Assembly (NCBI GenBank): GCA_015227615.1
Contig: JAALGZ010000001.1
Coordinates: 1,612,001-1,676,000 of the forward strand
Direction of reading: 5' to 3'
Source: Labyrinthula sp. Ha
Lineage: Eukaryota; Sar; Bigyra; Labyrinthulida; Labyrinthulaceae
DNA length: 64,000 nucleotides
Part shown: piece after piece, positions 11,201-24,184 of the stretch
Layout of the letters: the number at the start of each line of letters is the position of its first letter
Position numbering within the stretch: position 1 is the first letter of the stretch
The notes under the pieces: generated by a model
What the model was told of the DNA's origin: nothing
Seen by the model: the letters and a program-made list of their open reading frames with translations, nothing else
Databases searched by the model: none
Translations under genes and position numbers: made by a program

Positions 11201-13852
11201 ATTATTTCAAGAAGTATCATTTTTTCCATCTAATAGCGCACACATTTGCTATATGAAATTTCCATATTATATTGGATATGATATGTAAAACCTATACTCT
11301 GAAGCGGTTTGTAAAGTTTGACTGTGTATTACTCTATTGGGTATCGAGCGCCACCTATATCCCGTGAAATTGAAGTCGAAGCAGAAAATTTTCTGGCAGT
11401 TCATGGTTAGGAAACAAAAGTCATTATTAGCAATTACAAGTTTCTGAATATAGAAAAACTTCATAATTTCAGTGAAACCATTTAAGTTAACCTTGTTGAA
11501 AGAAATACCTACATATTTTGGTTTCATTAAAGTATTCAAGTTTAGTTCTTAATGTTCTTAAGACAAAATTCATTCTAGCATGAAACCCCAAACAATAATA
11601 AACTAATAGAGGTCATGAGCCGACCAATATACTTGCAAAAACGTTAATTCTTGTGATTAGTAGATAGTTTCTTAGAAAGTACAAAAATACGTAGTATATG
11701 ATGTAGCGTGGCCTATCATTTCATCGTTGGATTCATCTGATACTCTAATCTATCCAGTCTTATTTGAATATACTGTAAATCTATAATAAAATTAAGAACT
11801 AAAGAGTATTATCAATTTGACTTATAATTATCACGACTATTTTAAATTTATAGTTAAAGCAGTCTGATCTCAATATTTTGAATTTCAGATCAACTGTGTT
11901 ATTTCATTGTTGTTTGAAACTCAGAAAGTTAGTCTTTATTTTCTGCTGAGACAAACAAAACGCGTGATACCACTTAGATCATTCTATATCAGTCCGTAAG
12001 ATTATAAAACTATAATCTCTACATGTCAATGGTTATCAGGGCTAACCATTGGATGTATACTATAGTTTTAAATTTGATTTAGTTTCCTTTAGTTATAATG
12101 GGCATGTCTCAATAGCTGATTAAACAAAATTATGGATTTCCCAAATTCAACAAATAGGTTCTCTTGCTATTACGCAAACTATGTTTTAAAGATCATTCCT
12201 AAGGAAGAGAACATAGATCCAGTTTCAAACTCAACTCCAAGATCAACATTCAATGGTAAAATATTGGTTATATCAGTATATTGTTCAAATTACGCGTAGG
12301 CTTACAGAGTACTAAAATTTCCATGTAAATTATAGGTTCATAAAATTACAGCTTAATTAAACGGTAAGCTTGGTTTTTTTGTGTGTACTCAAGCAAAGTC
12401 GTACTATTTGTGTTTACAATTAAGTGTTCAAGAAGTTAGACCAAAAAAACTAATATGATGCCTCTATAAAAAAGCAAAAAGCAAAACATGTTTACTGAAA
12501 GCAAATGGTTATGTCTTCCACCACAAAACTTTTTTCAACTATAGAACTGGTTGCCAAAGTGTATGATAAAAGTTTTACTAGGTCTCATGAAGTTATATAC
12601 GGCTACAATCAGTATAGTCAATTCGAATAGGCAATTTGCTATAATATGTAATGTAACTATCGTATTGAATAGAGGTTAATCAGAAAAAACTGGCGTAGAA
12701 GTAAATCAAACCCAAGAACACTGGCATAAAGTACTTGAAATCATGGATCTAGGCTTATTGAACAAATGATCTAAAATAAGTTATATGGAGAAATTATGTT
12801 TACTTAATAGGTTTGTCCTCCACTTTGGCTAACCCATGAAAAAAACAAGAATAGCATTATCTATATGATAACTATCATCCAGAGATTTAGAATATCACTA
12901 TTTATGAAGAACTAGAAGAGCTATGTAAACATTTGTTTCTTGCCTCGTCAAGGTCTTAGCACCCAAACAGCTACAATCATTGGAATATGGCCGTTTTGAG
13001 ATTGTGTCTCAACAAAATGAAGAAGAAAAGAATCGTTAAAGTAACCTACAATAGATTCAAACATGCTTCATTTCTTGCTTGGGCAAGCTGACTAGAAAAT
13101 AATCAAAGAATTTCACAAGAGTTAAATGAGATAAGGAAATAAAATTACACACCATCTCTAGAATCCAGTCAGTTCTTCTCAACAGCATTATACTACAAGC
13201 AATGGTAACATATATATTGCTATTAGCGTGTAAACCATGGTACTGTGATGTAATGTTTAACTGAGAGAGATGCGAATGGCCAATGGAAACTATTATCTAA
13301 TTTGACGAAAAACATATTTGAAAAAAGTTAAGATATTTGAGAATACCCATAAGATTCGCTACGATGCACTTCAATGAGTATAGAACTCAGTAGAAGGAAC
13401 ATTTCTGCACGGTACTCACTAAGATCAATAAGTTCCCTCTAAAAGGAAATAATGATTGTTTATCAGTTTTTCTTCTGTACAGGCGTTAACAAGACAAGTA
13501 TTAAAGATATCCTCACTACCTATAATGCAGCAAATTTGGGTCCCTCTCTATATGTAGTAAGTGCAACTTTTTAAACGATTGAGGAAAATACTCATAAATT
13601 AGGTCAAAATTTTCCGTTTCTTACCAAAATATCAAAACCAAGATATATGATCTCCAAAGTTAAAGGGAGGTTAGACTTTAGTTTCTCAGATAGGAAGATA
13701 CTGAACATACCGAACAGAGACTGTAAGATCCTGTTTTGCTTTTCATTATACAACATTTTCTTCAATTTTTACAGTATTATTGATTTCTCCATTGCTGATA
13801 TTCAAACCAGATCAATACTTCTTTTTTTACACTCTAGTAAAAAAAAAACAGA
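8231..13852. other. Gene-poor AT-rich intergenic stretch
   Basis: I see no supported gene here. Open frames reach at most about 97 codons (8461-8754 +, 9456-9722 +, 10072-10362 +, 11267-11539 -), about what chance gives at this base composition, and none shows a recognisable motif. About 8.70-8.93 kb has a promoter-like TATAAATATC and a short-period texture that could belong to a lone LTR, but no second copy is in the window. No tRNA or rRNA was seen. Confidence 0.5.
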
Positions 13853-14056
13853 ATGTCAACAGATACCAATAATTCTTTAGTGAATAGTGTGACACAGATG
13901 CCACGAAAGTCTGAAGGATACTTCGTTGGGTTAAGCTGTGAACCGCTTGTTGAGCCCAGAATTGCTGGGCGGTTTACTGGGAGAGCTGAAGACATTGTTG
14001 TAGAAAACATGGAGAAAGAAGAACTAGAGCACCCGAGAACATTAGGAAAGAACTAA
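13853..14056 (+). CDS. Possible small protein of unknown function
   Basis: This is a 67-codon frame starting after an A-rich leader (AAAAAAAAACAGAATG). Its base composition is visibly more GC-rich and purine-rich than the flanks between about 13.89 and 14.06 kb, and the predicted product is hydrophilic and balanced (MPRKSEGYFVGLS, RIAGRFTGRAEDIVVENMEK), unlike the Phe/Ile/Lys-rich chance frames around it. No domain is recognised and there is no membrane segment. It could be a real small gene, a first exon or a remnant. The support is composition only. Confidence 0.25.
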   Translation: MSTDTNNSLVNSVTQMPRKSEGYFVGLSCEPLVEPRIAGRFTGRAEDIVVENMEKEELEHPRTLGKN

Positions 14057-14251
14057 AGAGGGGTTGGATGCTAAAGGGAGAAAATCTTGTGAAAAATAGA
14101 AATATCGGGGAGTTAGAATTAGGTAGGAAAGTAAGGAGTCGAGTTTTTAAGCATAGCTAATTCAACAACAAGAATACAAAGTAACAGTAAAAGCTTTTAT
14201 AGTAGCGGATCTTGGAGCCGAATCTATTCATCGTTAACGAAGCCCCTAGCA

Positions 14252-14271
14252 GTATATATATATATATATAT
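14252..14271. repeat. (TA)n microsatellite
   Basis: A run of about ten TA units. Similar short runs occur at about 19.59-19.60, 42.53-42.55, 43.27-43.29 and 58.92-58.93 kb. Confidence 0.85.
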
Positions 14272-17200
14272 CCTAAGGTGTCACAATAGACGGATATCTT
14301 GACTAGAAGAAACTAGTTTCTGCGAGTATAAACCTATGCTCTGGAGAAGGGAAAAAGGAGCCTATATAGTGTCTTCCTACATAAAACTGTTGAATAACAC
14401 TTTATATTCTAAGCTTAATTTTCAAAGTTAAATCTGATTGGTAATAGAACACATAAATAACTACTCAAGTCAAACAAAAATTATGTCATAAGTCTCCACA
14501 AAACAAAAAAATTCACGCAGAAGAGCACAACACAATTCACGAGCTATAAATTGTTTCCCTACTATGGGATTAACACTAGTTTTTTTCCTAGGAAGAAAAT
14601 TTCTGTTTCTAGTCAATCTTAGCAAACCAATCAATTACATGCTGTTCTTAACTAAGGAGGCACATTAACTTAAGAAGATCTGATGAACGAGATAATTTTG
14701 AGCTATTTCTCGAAATTTCTCGTGTTATAATTAAATTAAATGTGGGCTAAACTCACTTACAAGTTGTACAGTCTTTACATATATATTTTTTCGTAATTTG
14801 TTTTACAAATCTATTTTCTCTAGCATTTATGGTACGAAGAAATGGGACGGCTTGATTCCTGTAGCAATGGTACAATCCCCTAGTAGTATAACCTAGTGGA
14901 AACAACTAGATATTTGTATGATTCCTGCAAAGAGAAAAGCTGGCCATAGAATAGTTCCTGCTTTTTTTCTACTCACACTGTTGCCAAAAACTGTGATGGC
15001 TTCTAGAACATATGCAAAACTTGTTTTTCTTATTGACAACACGTCAGAAAACTCTCTAATATCATAACTTTTGTTTTCAGTTTGTTAATTTTTGAATCTT
15101 TGAAATTCTAATGAAGCTCGAAATGATTCTTCAGAGCATCAACTATACATGAAGTGAGAACTGGAAAGTTGTTCCTTTCACAAAAAAAGAATAAGATTTT
15201 TAACATTCGATATAGTCTTGACATCAAGATTTTGAAATCGAAATAATATTTTAGTTAATATTTTTAGTGTCTTCATTCTCAAAATTAAAAAGTAACTACA
15301 TGAGCTACTGGATGAATTCTAAGTATGATATTGAAATTGGAAGAGATTTAATAATCAAGTCCTCACAATCCATATTTCTTGTAGCTTCTTAAAAAAGTCG
15401 AGTAGACTTTCTATACACACAGGTCCTTCAACTCTTTTTGGTTTTAAATTAGAGAATTTGAGAATTCTTAGCTTACAGCATGTAATCTGCTTTTTCTAAC
15501 TAATACTCAAAGGCCAGGGAATAAATTTAGGCGGCAAATTACCAGGGATTTTTTTCTGCTTCTCTAAATCCCTCAAAACGCATGGATTCAGATCTTTTAC
15601 TTAAACTAAATGCCAGAAAGTAGGTCGAGGCCTTTTTATTTAATCCCCAGCAATAATTTCAAAATATTCTTATCCAACTCATACGAAAAAATTAATCTTT
15701 TTAACTTCTATTACTAGCACAATATTTAGTGGAAGATAAATCGGTACTCAACAGTGTTAAAATCTAGATCTCAACAACCAACCCCCCGCATTTTTGCATA
15801 TCATGTGATACAGTATATGTACTGTTTTTTTGTCGTTAAAATAAATAAAGTACGTCTAATATATTCTGAACAACAGATATTATTCCAAGAACTCTTTTTC
15901 GAATGCATTTATGGGCAAAACTGGATCCTCAAAAGAAGTTAAAGCCTTGAGTAAAACTTTCACTAAATTATGACCTCTGAGCAAAAGTTTGTATTATTTT
16001 GACATATAGTTTTATTCTTTATTATTTTCTGCTACAAATTTGCATCTATAGGATAAAGTTTTCCATACTGGATAAATTTTAGGTATTGTATTTGCAAAAT
16101 GTAAATGCCTGGGGAAACTTTTAACCATATGCTGTTTTTTATGTTTTCTTATCCGATTGTTTTCTTTGTCAACCAGAAGAAAAGAAAGTATACAGTTAGT
16201 CTGAGTATATAGAAAAGAAAAAATTGCTGCAAGCTATAAGAAAATACAGAAAGAAATATTTCTTCTAAAATAACAGAATATATATCAATGTTCTTTAACT
16301 TTTTAAATTTACAAAGAACTTTCATAAGAGAATAAATGACACCACAACTTTTTTCTGTAGAAAGCATAAATTTTCTGATAACAAAATTCTCCAAAGTATT
16401 TATTATACAAGTTTCACCAACATATATAAAAGCATAAATTAAGTCTTTGGAAGTCAAGATTTGTTCAAACACTATTTCCCTTAAGAAACAAGAATGAAAC
16501 CTTTCTTTAAAACATACTTTTAATGAGCAACAAACTACTCCAGGAAATATGGCTGGTTAATTTGCTTCTCTCCATATTTTACTTAATCTATTAATAAGCT
16601 GCAATGAAAATATTTTTTTTGAACCACTTCTTTCTTCGCAAAATCATTAGAAATAATTATTCTAATAGCATTTTCTTGTCGAAAGAGTAAATTCAGTACA
16701 AGAGAAACTCCAAAACTGTCAGTACTGGATAGAAGTAAACAAGGAAGCTGAATTTGTTTTATTTTATTACCAGAAGAATTTATGATAGTGCTTAGTAGAG
16801 AAATAAGTGTTCTCGTATAGTTAATTCCGTGAAATGTGACACAAGTGATATATTTAAGCTGCACATTAACTTGATTTAATACATAAGTTGTGTTTTTAGA
16901 TATTTTAGAATGATTATTAATAATATTAAGTACTTTCATGCTTTAGAGTTTTTCAGAATTGTGGTAGAAGTTACTGGTTTTTCTTCCTTCAACAGTCTCG
17001 TGGCGATTGCTATCTTGGCATTTGAAACATTCAAACTCCAAGTTAAGTTTCCCTCTGGATTTCTTATAGATTTCATATTCTAACGACAAAATGTAGAGTT
17101 AGGTTGTTATAGCTATGTGGTATGATTCCTTCTTGTTTCGTTGTCTTGTTGTTCTTTTTCTGCCAGTGTTTTACGCCAACCATTATTTACTTAATTGTGT

Positions 17201-19099
17201 CATTATTAACTGAACTTCCATAAATTAACATCATCTGAGTTCAAAATTTTACACCTAAAGTAGAAAACAGAGCAATAAAGATATAAAACACTTAATATAT
17301 AGTAAAAATATTGAAAAAACTGTAACTTAGATGGACCTAGTGAGATTATAATGGTTATGAATTCTTAGAAGGTATGAAGAAGTTACCTTTGTCTAATTTG
17401 CTCGCAGATGCCTATATTATATATGACTTTTAGAACCTACTAAAACATTTTATAACTGGACCACATATATTTTCTTCTCATAGACCAAATGGTTCAGGGA
17501 TAAATCCATAATAAAGTGCAAAAAAATAGTTAATATGGGAACTAGAAACAACAGTAATACGATTTTGTTTACTTCATCTACTGGTTAACTCATGATCCTT
17601 GTTGACTGCTGCCTTGCTGTTGAAAGCTACATTATTTAATTTATTTTAAATCACATCTTTTAAAGAAACAGTATAATATTACTTAAGTATTAAAAATCCC
17701 TTTATCATGGTATGATACCTTAAACCGGCATGTTTGATTATTATAAGCTCTCGTAGCTTAAGAACTACTTTTATTCATGCTCTTAGTCTGCTAAGTTGTA
17801 TTTTCTTAGTATATTAATTCAAGGAAATCATTTCATAATATTCTTTTAACTAATTTAAGGCTTGAATTGCCTTTTACATACTGTTATAATGACACTGTGT
17901 GGTTTTTGATCAGGCACTTAGCGGTAATAGTGTTTTATGTAGGGGGTACTCTGATTTTGAAATTTGCATTTTAAATGCTGTGTTAGATAATTTAGATTTT
18001 ATTAATTAAATATTGTTAAAATTAAGTGTGGTCACTATAAGTTAAGCACCAACGATCAATATTTTCTATTTCAAGTGTGATATTTCAATACGATGCTCGA
18101 GTAGACTCAAATACAGATCATATTGAACACAAATCGATTCCTACTTTATGATAGAATAATTTAATTTTTTTAATAAGGTAAAGATTTGTTTTTATGCGAT
18201 TACTGTGTATTCAATCAATTTTCGGATCATATCGGCACCAATAACATTACACAATCATGTTTGGAGTCTGTAGTGCAGCAAAAAAAGCGAGAGGTTGACG
18301 ACAAGGTACTTCCATTACCCTTTACTTCTTTTTTTCTGATACCTTTTATTCTATAAACATTTTATCGACTATCTTAGAAGAAAAGGTTTTACCCGGGTTG
18401 TGTAGTAGCGGGATAATGATTCTGTTTCCTATGAGTACTTAATTTTCAATTAGTACAAATCTAGAAGAGTCGAGAAACCAAACTCCAACCTGAACATAAC
18501 CTTACCCTGAAAATGATACTCACTTATACCCCAGTAGTTACTAAACATATTCTTGCAAAGAGATGCAGAGTCCATATGCACTAAATACTTAGTACTTTTT
18601 CTATTACGTATAGCTTTAAATCATTTGAAGAATATTGAGTTCGAACAAACATGACATTTTATTGACTCAATTGAAAGAGCAGAAATCTCATATGTCAAAA
18701 TCGATTTAAATTAATTTTCTTATTATTATTTCTTCTAGGTCACCTATAATAGAGTAACACCGTCTATTGGTTTGCTTGATTCATTCAATAAGTAGGTAGA
18801 GTTATTTTTGCCAGCGTTTTCTCCTTGATAATTATTAATATTGACTGAATTATTCGCTTAACTATCTATAATCAATTGATTATTACTAGAAGCTATACTT
18901 ATATCTCTCAAGAAAACCTTCTCGAAAGGTGTTTTCTTTTTTGGTTTACACCGGATTAAGAGCTGTATTGTATGCCCATATAGCTCCTTTATATCTCGCA
19001 AATATGATATATTTTCGCTGCTTAATCCAGTCATCGACGGTTTTCATACGGTGAAAAATGATGTTTTTTTGGGTCTTGTGATTCCCACACATTTTAATG

Positions 19100-19213
19100 A
19101 TTTACACTTGATTACAAAAATAAAATCAGAATCTATTGATAAGAATCAAAATCAATCCTTCTTATTGATAGCGAAAACCAAAGCAGTAATCAATTAATAA
19201 TTAATAAACTTAA
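19100..19213. repeat. Likely partial copy of the small inverted-repeat element at 40.4 kb
   Basis: The stretch shares an ordered series of short blocks with 40.54-40.65 kb: AATC..AATC.A, ATCAAAAT, CCTTCTT.TTGATA, then AATCAATT-like repeats and a terminal ATGCC. I judge it about 60-65% similar by eye. No matching left arm was found, so it is either a half copy or a chance AT-rich match. Confidence 0.3.
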
Positions 19214-21856
19214 TCAATTCTAATGCCTTGTGACGACCCTAGCTCCGCTGATTAGAAGTATTTTTTTGGGGAAATAATTACATGGTAAGAGTAGTTTTGA
19301 CCTGCAATTTTCTATTACCGGCCTAAGATCAAGCAATCGTATCCTTCCTATTTGGGGCACCTGATATAAGTTTTAATCATTCTCTTCCTTCTGTTGTCAT
19401 ATTTGTTGGGAATGTCACAATATTTCAGAATGAATATTCTACCCTTAGACTTAAACAAGATTGTTAGATTTGAGTTATTACTGGAGGATTTGGCATTAAA
19501 GTATAAAATAAACTTATTATAGGGTGCATTTGGTTCTGATACGATATTCTAGAAGGAACCCATTCCCCGTACCTAATTAGTACTATACTATATATATATA
19601 TATATTTAAACAGTATATATATCGTCTGGAGCCAAGGCATCCAGTAAAGGAAACATAAATAAGCAGCGAAAGTTAACTATATTGCAATCTCGGATATACA
19701 TAATTAAACCTGTACTAATATCTTCGGGATAAGTGCGTACGGTATCGCTAGCATATCTTCGATATAGTTGGGTCATTCACGTCTTTTGTCAAAGGGGGAG
19801 GGGGTCATCTCTCTCTCTTAAGAATTGTCTTTCACTTCTTCGGTCATCAGAAGATAGAGATAGTTTTCGTTACTTCATAATGAAAAAAAATCTATTGGGA
19901 TAAGATTATGCTTTCTGTATTCAGATAGTATCACTTTGTGAAGTACCTTCATGAAAACTGGAGAAGCCAAATAGACTGGTCACCTCGTCTTGCATAGATT
20001 ATGATCGGGGTTTAACGAGTTGTGTTTTGGGGGGTGGGCAGTATTTCTTTACTAATATTTATTCGAAGATGAATTTTGTTACCATTGGCAGATACAACCT
20101 TGAAGCCAAGTTTGTAGTGTTTCATGCATTAGTACTTACGAGACACATTTATTATATCGAGGAAATTATTGAAGAATCTCTCAGTATCTTAATAGAAGCA
20201 CGTTTTACTTTCCCATTTTTGGCACTGGTCTAATTCTATTAGGATACTTCAGGATTGTTTTAACATAAGGTTAGCGCTTTCACATGGCTATAAAACTGGA
20301 GTGAGGCTCGCTATCTTCGCTATTGAACTTCAAGAATAAAACAACTCTAGGCATCTTATATCCTAAAGAACATTTCCCCCAGATACTTATACATGTTCCT
20401 TCCGCTGTTATATTTAAAAATCATCTATTCAAACTATAAGAGCCAACTTAGAGACACATTACATTATGTTAAGTCATCAACAAAGCAAATACTGTTCAAT
20501 CGTGGTAAATTCCTCAGAGGAAACCTGATTTTAAACTATATCTACAGTATCACCTTTACATACCATATCCCCATCCTTCAAACAAATCATACCAGAACTT
20601 AAACAGCTTTAATAAGTATGCACGTTAAGAAAACTAAATATAGAGAGAGAGATAAGACTCAAGAAAATTATTAGTCACATAACCCAGGTGTGGAAATGAC
20701 AGGATAAATAGGGTATAGAGCTTGAGTTGCCTTTTGGTACTAACTACGTATGCCTTAGTCTTGATATCTTGGTATTTTACGAAATGTATCAGACAAAGTA
20801 TTAACCTTGGTGGTTGTCGTTCCTAAGGACGTTTCAAATTTGTAATTTCCTGTGATTGTGTGCTAACGGTTAACTTGACTGCACCTAAGTATTTCACGAT
20901 ATGACAATACTATATTACAAATATGAATATACCATAACAGATAACAAAATGCTCTAGTTACAAACCCATTACGAAACTATTTGGTATGCATGAGGACATG
21001 GTTCAACCTAAGGCTATTACTATCTTTTTTTCAGAACAGCAACAATATTGTATATCTTGCCATAGCTTTTTCAGCACAAGCGAAAAAAAATTAGCAAAAC
21101 GATCATCTATAAGAGATTTGAAGATTAGAGTAGCATATTTACCGGATGGAAGGATAAAATGTAATAGTAAGAATGCAAGAAGCAGTTACTTCTCATTTCA
21201 TGCTAGGTCTTATCCTTCTGGCTTTAAGTCGGGTATAATTGGGTTGAAAATGGATGTATGCTTGCGCAATTGAAGAATATATGTTATATGTTGTGCAATT
21301 CTTTACATTCTTAAAGGTTTCAAGAAAGAGGAAGGGACATCAAAATAATTATTTCATCTTTCTAAAGCAATCTATTGAGGATAAAGTGAGGTTATTTGTT
21401 TCCCTATTATATTGCACATATTAGTCATGATATAGTTGATATCCCCGGGACAGAATTTTGGGGAGTTCAAGCAAATATTCTGCTTGGTTACTTGTTGTGA
21501 CGATGACCAAATAAATTTATTGATTTTAAATATTATCGTTATGTACCGATAGTTACCGGAAATGGTGTTTTTTCGGTTTCCGTGTTGCTCCGAATACTTG
21601 GAAGGTTCAAAATACGAAGAATAAAGGACTAACTGTTCCCGGTTGTTTTTATCAGTTACGTCTCACATCATAAAACAACTCTTAGTTTCTAACAAAGTTT
21701 AGCATATATCTCAACTCAAGAAATTTATTTTTTTAGGTTTGCGCAGCAATAAAAAATCCTTACAACATAAACGATTTCTAACAATTCATACTCAAAATTT
21801 CTCCCAACATATTGAAAGAAAAAATTCTCACACTGAACTAACTGCTCTGTACAAAA

Positions 21857-22879
21857 ATGGATATTTTTACTTGTAAAATTTTGTTTGACCTGTTTTCATC
21901 TAAACAATTGAAATTGTATTATTATGTTCCTGTAACAATCAATCAGGAAAAGAAAGCAAAGGAAATCCAACTGAAGAGCACCTTAATAAGAGCATTTGAC
22001 ACAATACTTGTAGCTAATTCCCCTTCTAAAAAAACTTTATCCTATCATTTAACCTCATATTTTTCGCTCAGAGAAATTAAGCCTAGTTGTTTCCTTGCTG
22101 AGCTGAAGCTACGACAAGAACAAGAGTTTAATTACGTTCGAAAAGCTTTGTTATACTTTTTATGTGAAGTTTCTAAAATTGGTTTACTATGCTTTGGTTT
22201 TCAGTCTAGATTTTTTATGTTCGAAGTCGTCTCGGATTTTCTTAACCAGGGAAATAAGTATCTTGTTATAAGAAGTACTTGTTTTTCCTTACATCTACAA
22301 ACAGTGTGGAAAAAAGTCAGAGCATATTTGGAAAGTAACAAGAGATTAGAATACAAAAATATTTTATCTTTTCTTCCAATTGATCAGCCAGTGACTGTTT
22401 TAAGTAAAGAAAACGTTTTTTATACAGGTTCTACTCTTGATTCATTAGTATGTAAAGAGAAAACTGTTCTCAGAATATCAAAAAACTTTGAGATCAAGAC
22501 AATTACTTTACAAGAAATTTCTATATTTGGCCCTATGAGATTCCCAGTTTCTACGGTTTGTAATTTTCTTGCTGTACTAAGTAAGTTAGACTTTTTAACT
22601 AAGCTATCTTACAGAAAACTCCCGATTGAGTTACCTTATTTATATAACTGGCCAAGATTATTGTGTCGCAAATCAATCGCACTTAAGTTTGGGTTTGAAA
22701 GGTTCTTAAAAAAGAAGCATGTAACCATATTTTTTAGTTTTTTTTTGGTTTCCAGAAAAATAAGTTATTGGATGTTTTCAAAAGTTAAAGAACTTGTTTC
22801 TAAAAGAAACTTGATTGAAGCTGCCAAACTTCGTGATCACTTAACATTTGAAACTAAATTAGAGAAAGAAAATTTATGA
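21857..22879 (+). CDS. Unrecognised 340-residue protein with C-terminal UVR-like motif
   Basis: This is an intact 340-codon frame, far longer than chance allows here, with a standard ATG after an A-rich leader and a TGA stop. No known enzyme fold is recognised. The last 34 residues, FSKVKELVSKRNLIEAAKLRD and following, match the UVR motif (helical hairpin with EAAKLRD) that UvrB, UvrC, ClpC-type proteins and some plant organellar proteins use for protein-protein contact. The body is Leu/Phe/Lys-rich with alternating hydrophobic segments (around residues 95-130 and 285-305) but no clear signal peptide or typical membrane span. It could be a fast-evolving host gene. No transposon end is seen around it. 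The function is unknown; the UVR call is by eye. Confidence 0.7.
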   Translation: MDIFTCKILFDLFSSKQLKLYYYVPVTINQEKKAKEIQLKSTLIRAFDTILVANSPSKKTLSYHLTSYFSLREIKPSCFLAELKLRQEQEFNYVRKALLYFLCEVSKIGLLCFGFQSRFFMFEVVSDFLNQGNKYLVIRSTCFSLHLQTVWKKVRAYLESNKRLEYKNILSFLPIDQPVTVLSKENVFYTGSTLDSLVCKEKTVLRISKNFEIKTITLQEISIFGPMRFPVSTVCNFLAVLSKLDFLTKLSYRKLPIELPYLYNWPRLLCRKSIALKFGFERFLKKKHVTIFFSFFLVSRKISYWMFSKVKELVSKRNLIEAAKLRDHLTFETKLEKENL

Positions 22880-23667
22880 TTAAGGTTTCTAAAACGTAAA
22901 ATAAATTTGAAAATAAGGAATCAATTTTTTTCTGGTTTGAGGCTTTCTGTATCTGCAAAAGAAATTTATCCTTAATAATAGGTAATGTTCTTGAGAGCAC
23001 TAGTTTTCATAGGTACCATGTCAACACTATATAATGCAAAAATCTGTTTTGAAGCTAAAGTATATGATAACAAAACCCTTCTTCAATATTTTGCATTCAG
23101 TATGAAAACTAAATCTGAATCTAATATGAAATTTACATAATACTTGTATCCAGAAATATATCATTGAGCGCTCTGAAAAGAATGGATTAAGAGATACAGA
23201 TATTAAACAGGAGGATTTAGCAAAGGTACGTATTAAGGCAATAGGTGCAAACACTTCACGTTGATTCCCCTTCGCTTAATTTAACTTTTGACATAAGAAA
23301 CCTCATGCTGCAAACACTTTGAATAAACTGAAACATATTATCTACGCAATTGAGTGTAATTTAAATTCAAGTTTTGAAAGATGACCCCTTTCCTGGAAAA
23401 GGAATATACAGAAAAATAGTTGGGATATCTAAATAAAGTCTCATTCATGTTATTAACTGCATCCGGTTTAAGAATATAACTAACTTTAGTCCAAAGTCTT
23501 TCTTAATTTTAATAAGTTTAATGAGGAATAATTTAGAGAAATGGGGTTTTTATCTCGAACATATTGTTTAATAATAAAATCATTCTATGTTCCTCTTTTA
23601 AAACAAAATATTTTATAGCTATGTTAGAAAGCAAAGATAACAAATCCAACATAGCACTCTCGTGTTC
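22880..23667. other. Intergenic AT-rich sequence
   Basis: Nothing is recognised between the UVR-motif gene and the left LTR of the tandem retroelements. A 75-codon minus-strand frame at 23027-23254 looks like chance. Confidence 0.5.
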
Positions 23668-23671
23668 TACT
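23668..23671. repeat. Target-site duplication, left (TACT)
   Basis: TACT directly precedes the first LTR, and the same four bases directly follow the third LTR (38053-38056). This supports one original insertion event around the whole LTR-internal-LTR-internal-LTR array. Four bases can match by chance. Confidence 0.5.
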
Positions 23672-24074
23672 TATTGATGTTTTTCGTCCTTAGGTGTTCT
23701 CTTAAGTAGGACGGCGCGCTTGGTAAACAAAGTAGATATTAAGAATAAGTAGGTAGCCAAAATAGAGAATAATAGAATAATATTGAGACGTCAATAAATT
23801 GCGATCTGATTATAAGAAGAGAAGTTTTCTTTTATTCCAGGTTAATAATTAGCCACTAACGGATATGTATTTTGCATCTTTTACGAATCTTTGGTAACGG
23901 CATAATGGTACGTAACAGCACACAGTAACTAAAATACAGTCGAGGGTTCTCAAAATATCCTCTTTCCTTTATAATATTTTTTACAAAAAACTTCTTGGCA
24001 CTTAAGCCATATTCTTATCACACTAACAACTTGAACTCACTATTAACAAGTTATCAACCAATTTTCACTGAACA
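23672..24074 (-). repeat. LTR a (3' end of copy A)
   Basis: This 403-bp LTR runs TGTTCAGTG...CATCAATA on the minus strand. It differs from LTR b at only a few bases, clustered near its low-coordinate end. A short purine-rich tract (GGAGGCGG on the minus strand) lies just upstream of it and fits a polypurine tract. Confidence 0.9.
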
Positions 24075-24184
24075 CCGCCTCCAAAACTTGTTCATAGTAT
24101 CCATTAAAATCCTAAACTGTCTCCAACTGTAACCCATTTTTTACGAGCATTATTATTTCTTCCAAAAAGTTCCAGTTTAAGAGC

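Larger units (their letters stand above)
14057..21856. other. Gene-poor AT-rich intergenic stretch
   Basis: No gene is supported. The longest frames are two neighbours on the minus strand (16149-16472, 107 codons; 16583-16939, 118 codons). They are rich in Leu, Ile, Phe and Ser with no known motif, and about one frame of this size is expected by chance in a window this long and this AT-rich. Frames at 20027-20233, 20393-20602 and 20986-21273 (+) are also unsupported. Short TA repeats occur near 14.25 and 19.59 kb, and a likely fragment of a small inverted-repeat element lies at about 19.10-19.21 kb. Confidence 0.5.

Noticed and set aside
16149-16939. Two neighbouring minus-strand frames, the second with a leucine-rich look
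   Set aside because: Length is near the chance maximum for this AT content and no repeat spacing holds up on inspection.
4606-22879. Variant genetic code as an explanation for interrupted frames
   Set aside because: Host genes end with TAA (HMG-CoA lyase), TAG (IFT52, SANT gene) and TGA (UVR-motif gene), so all three act as stops.
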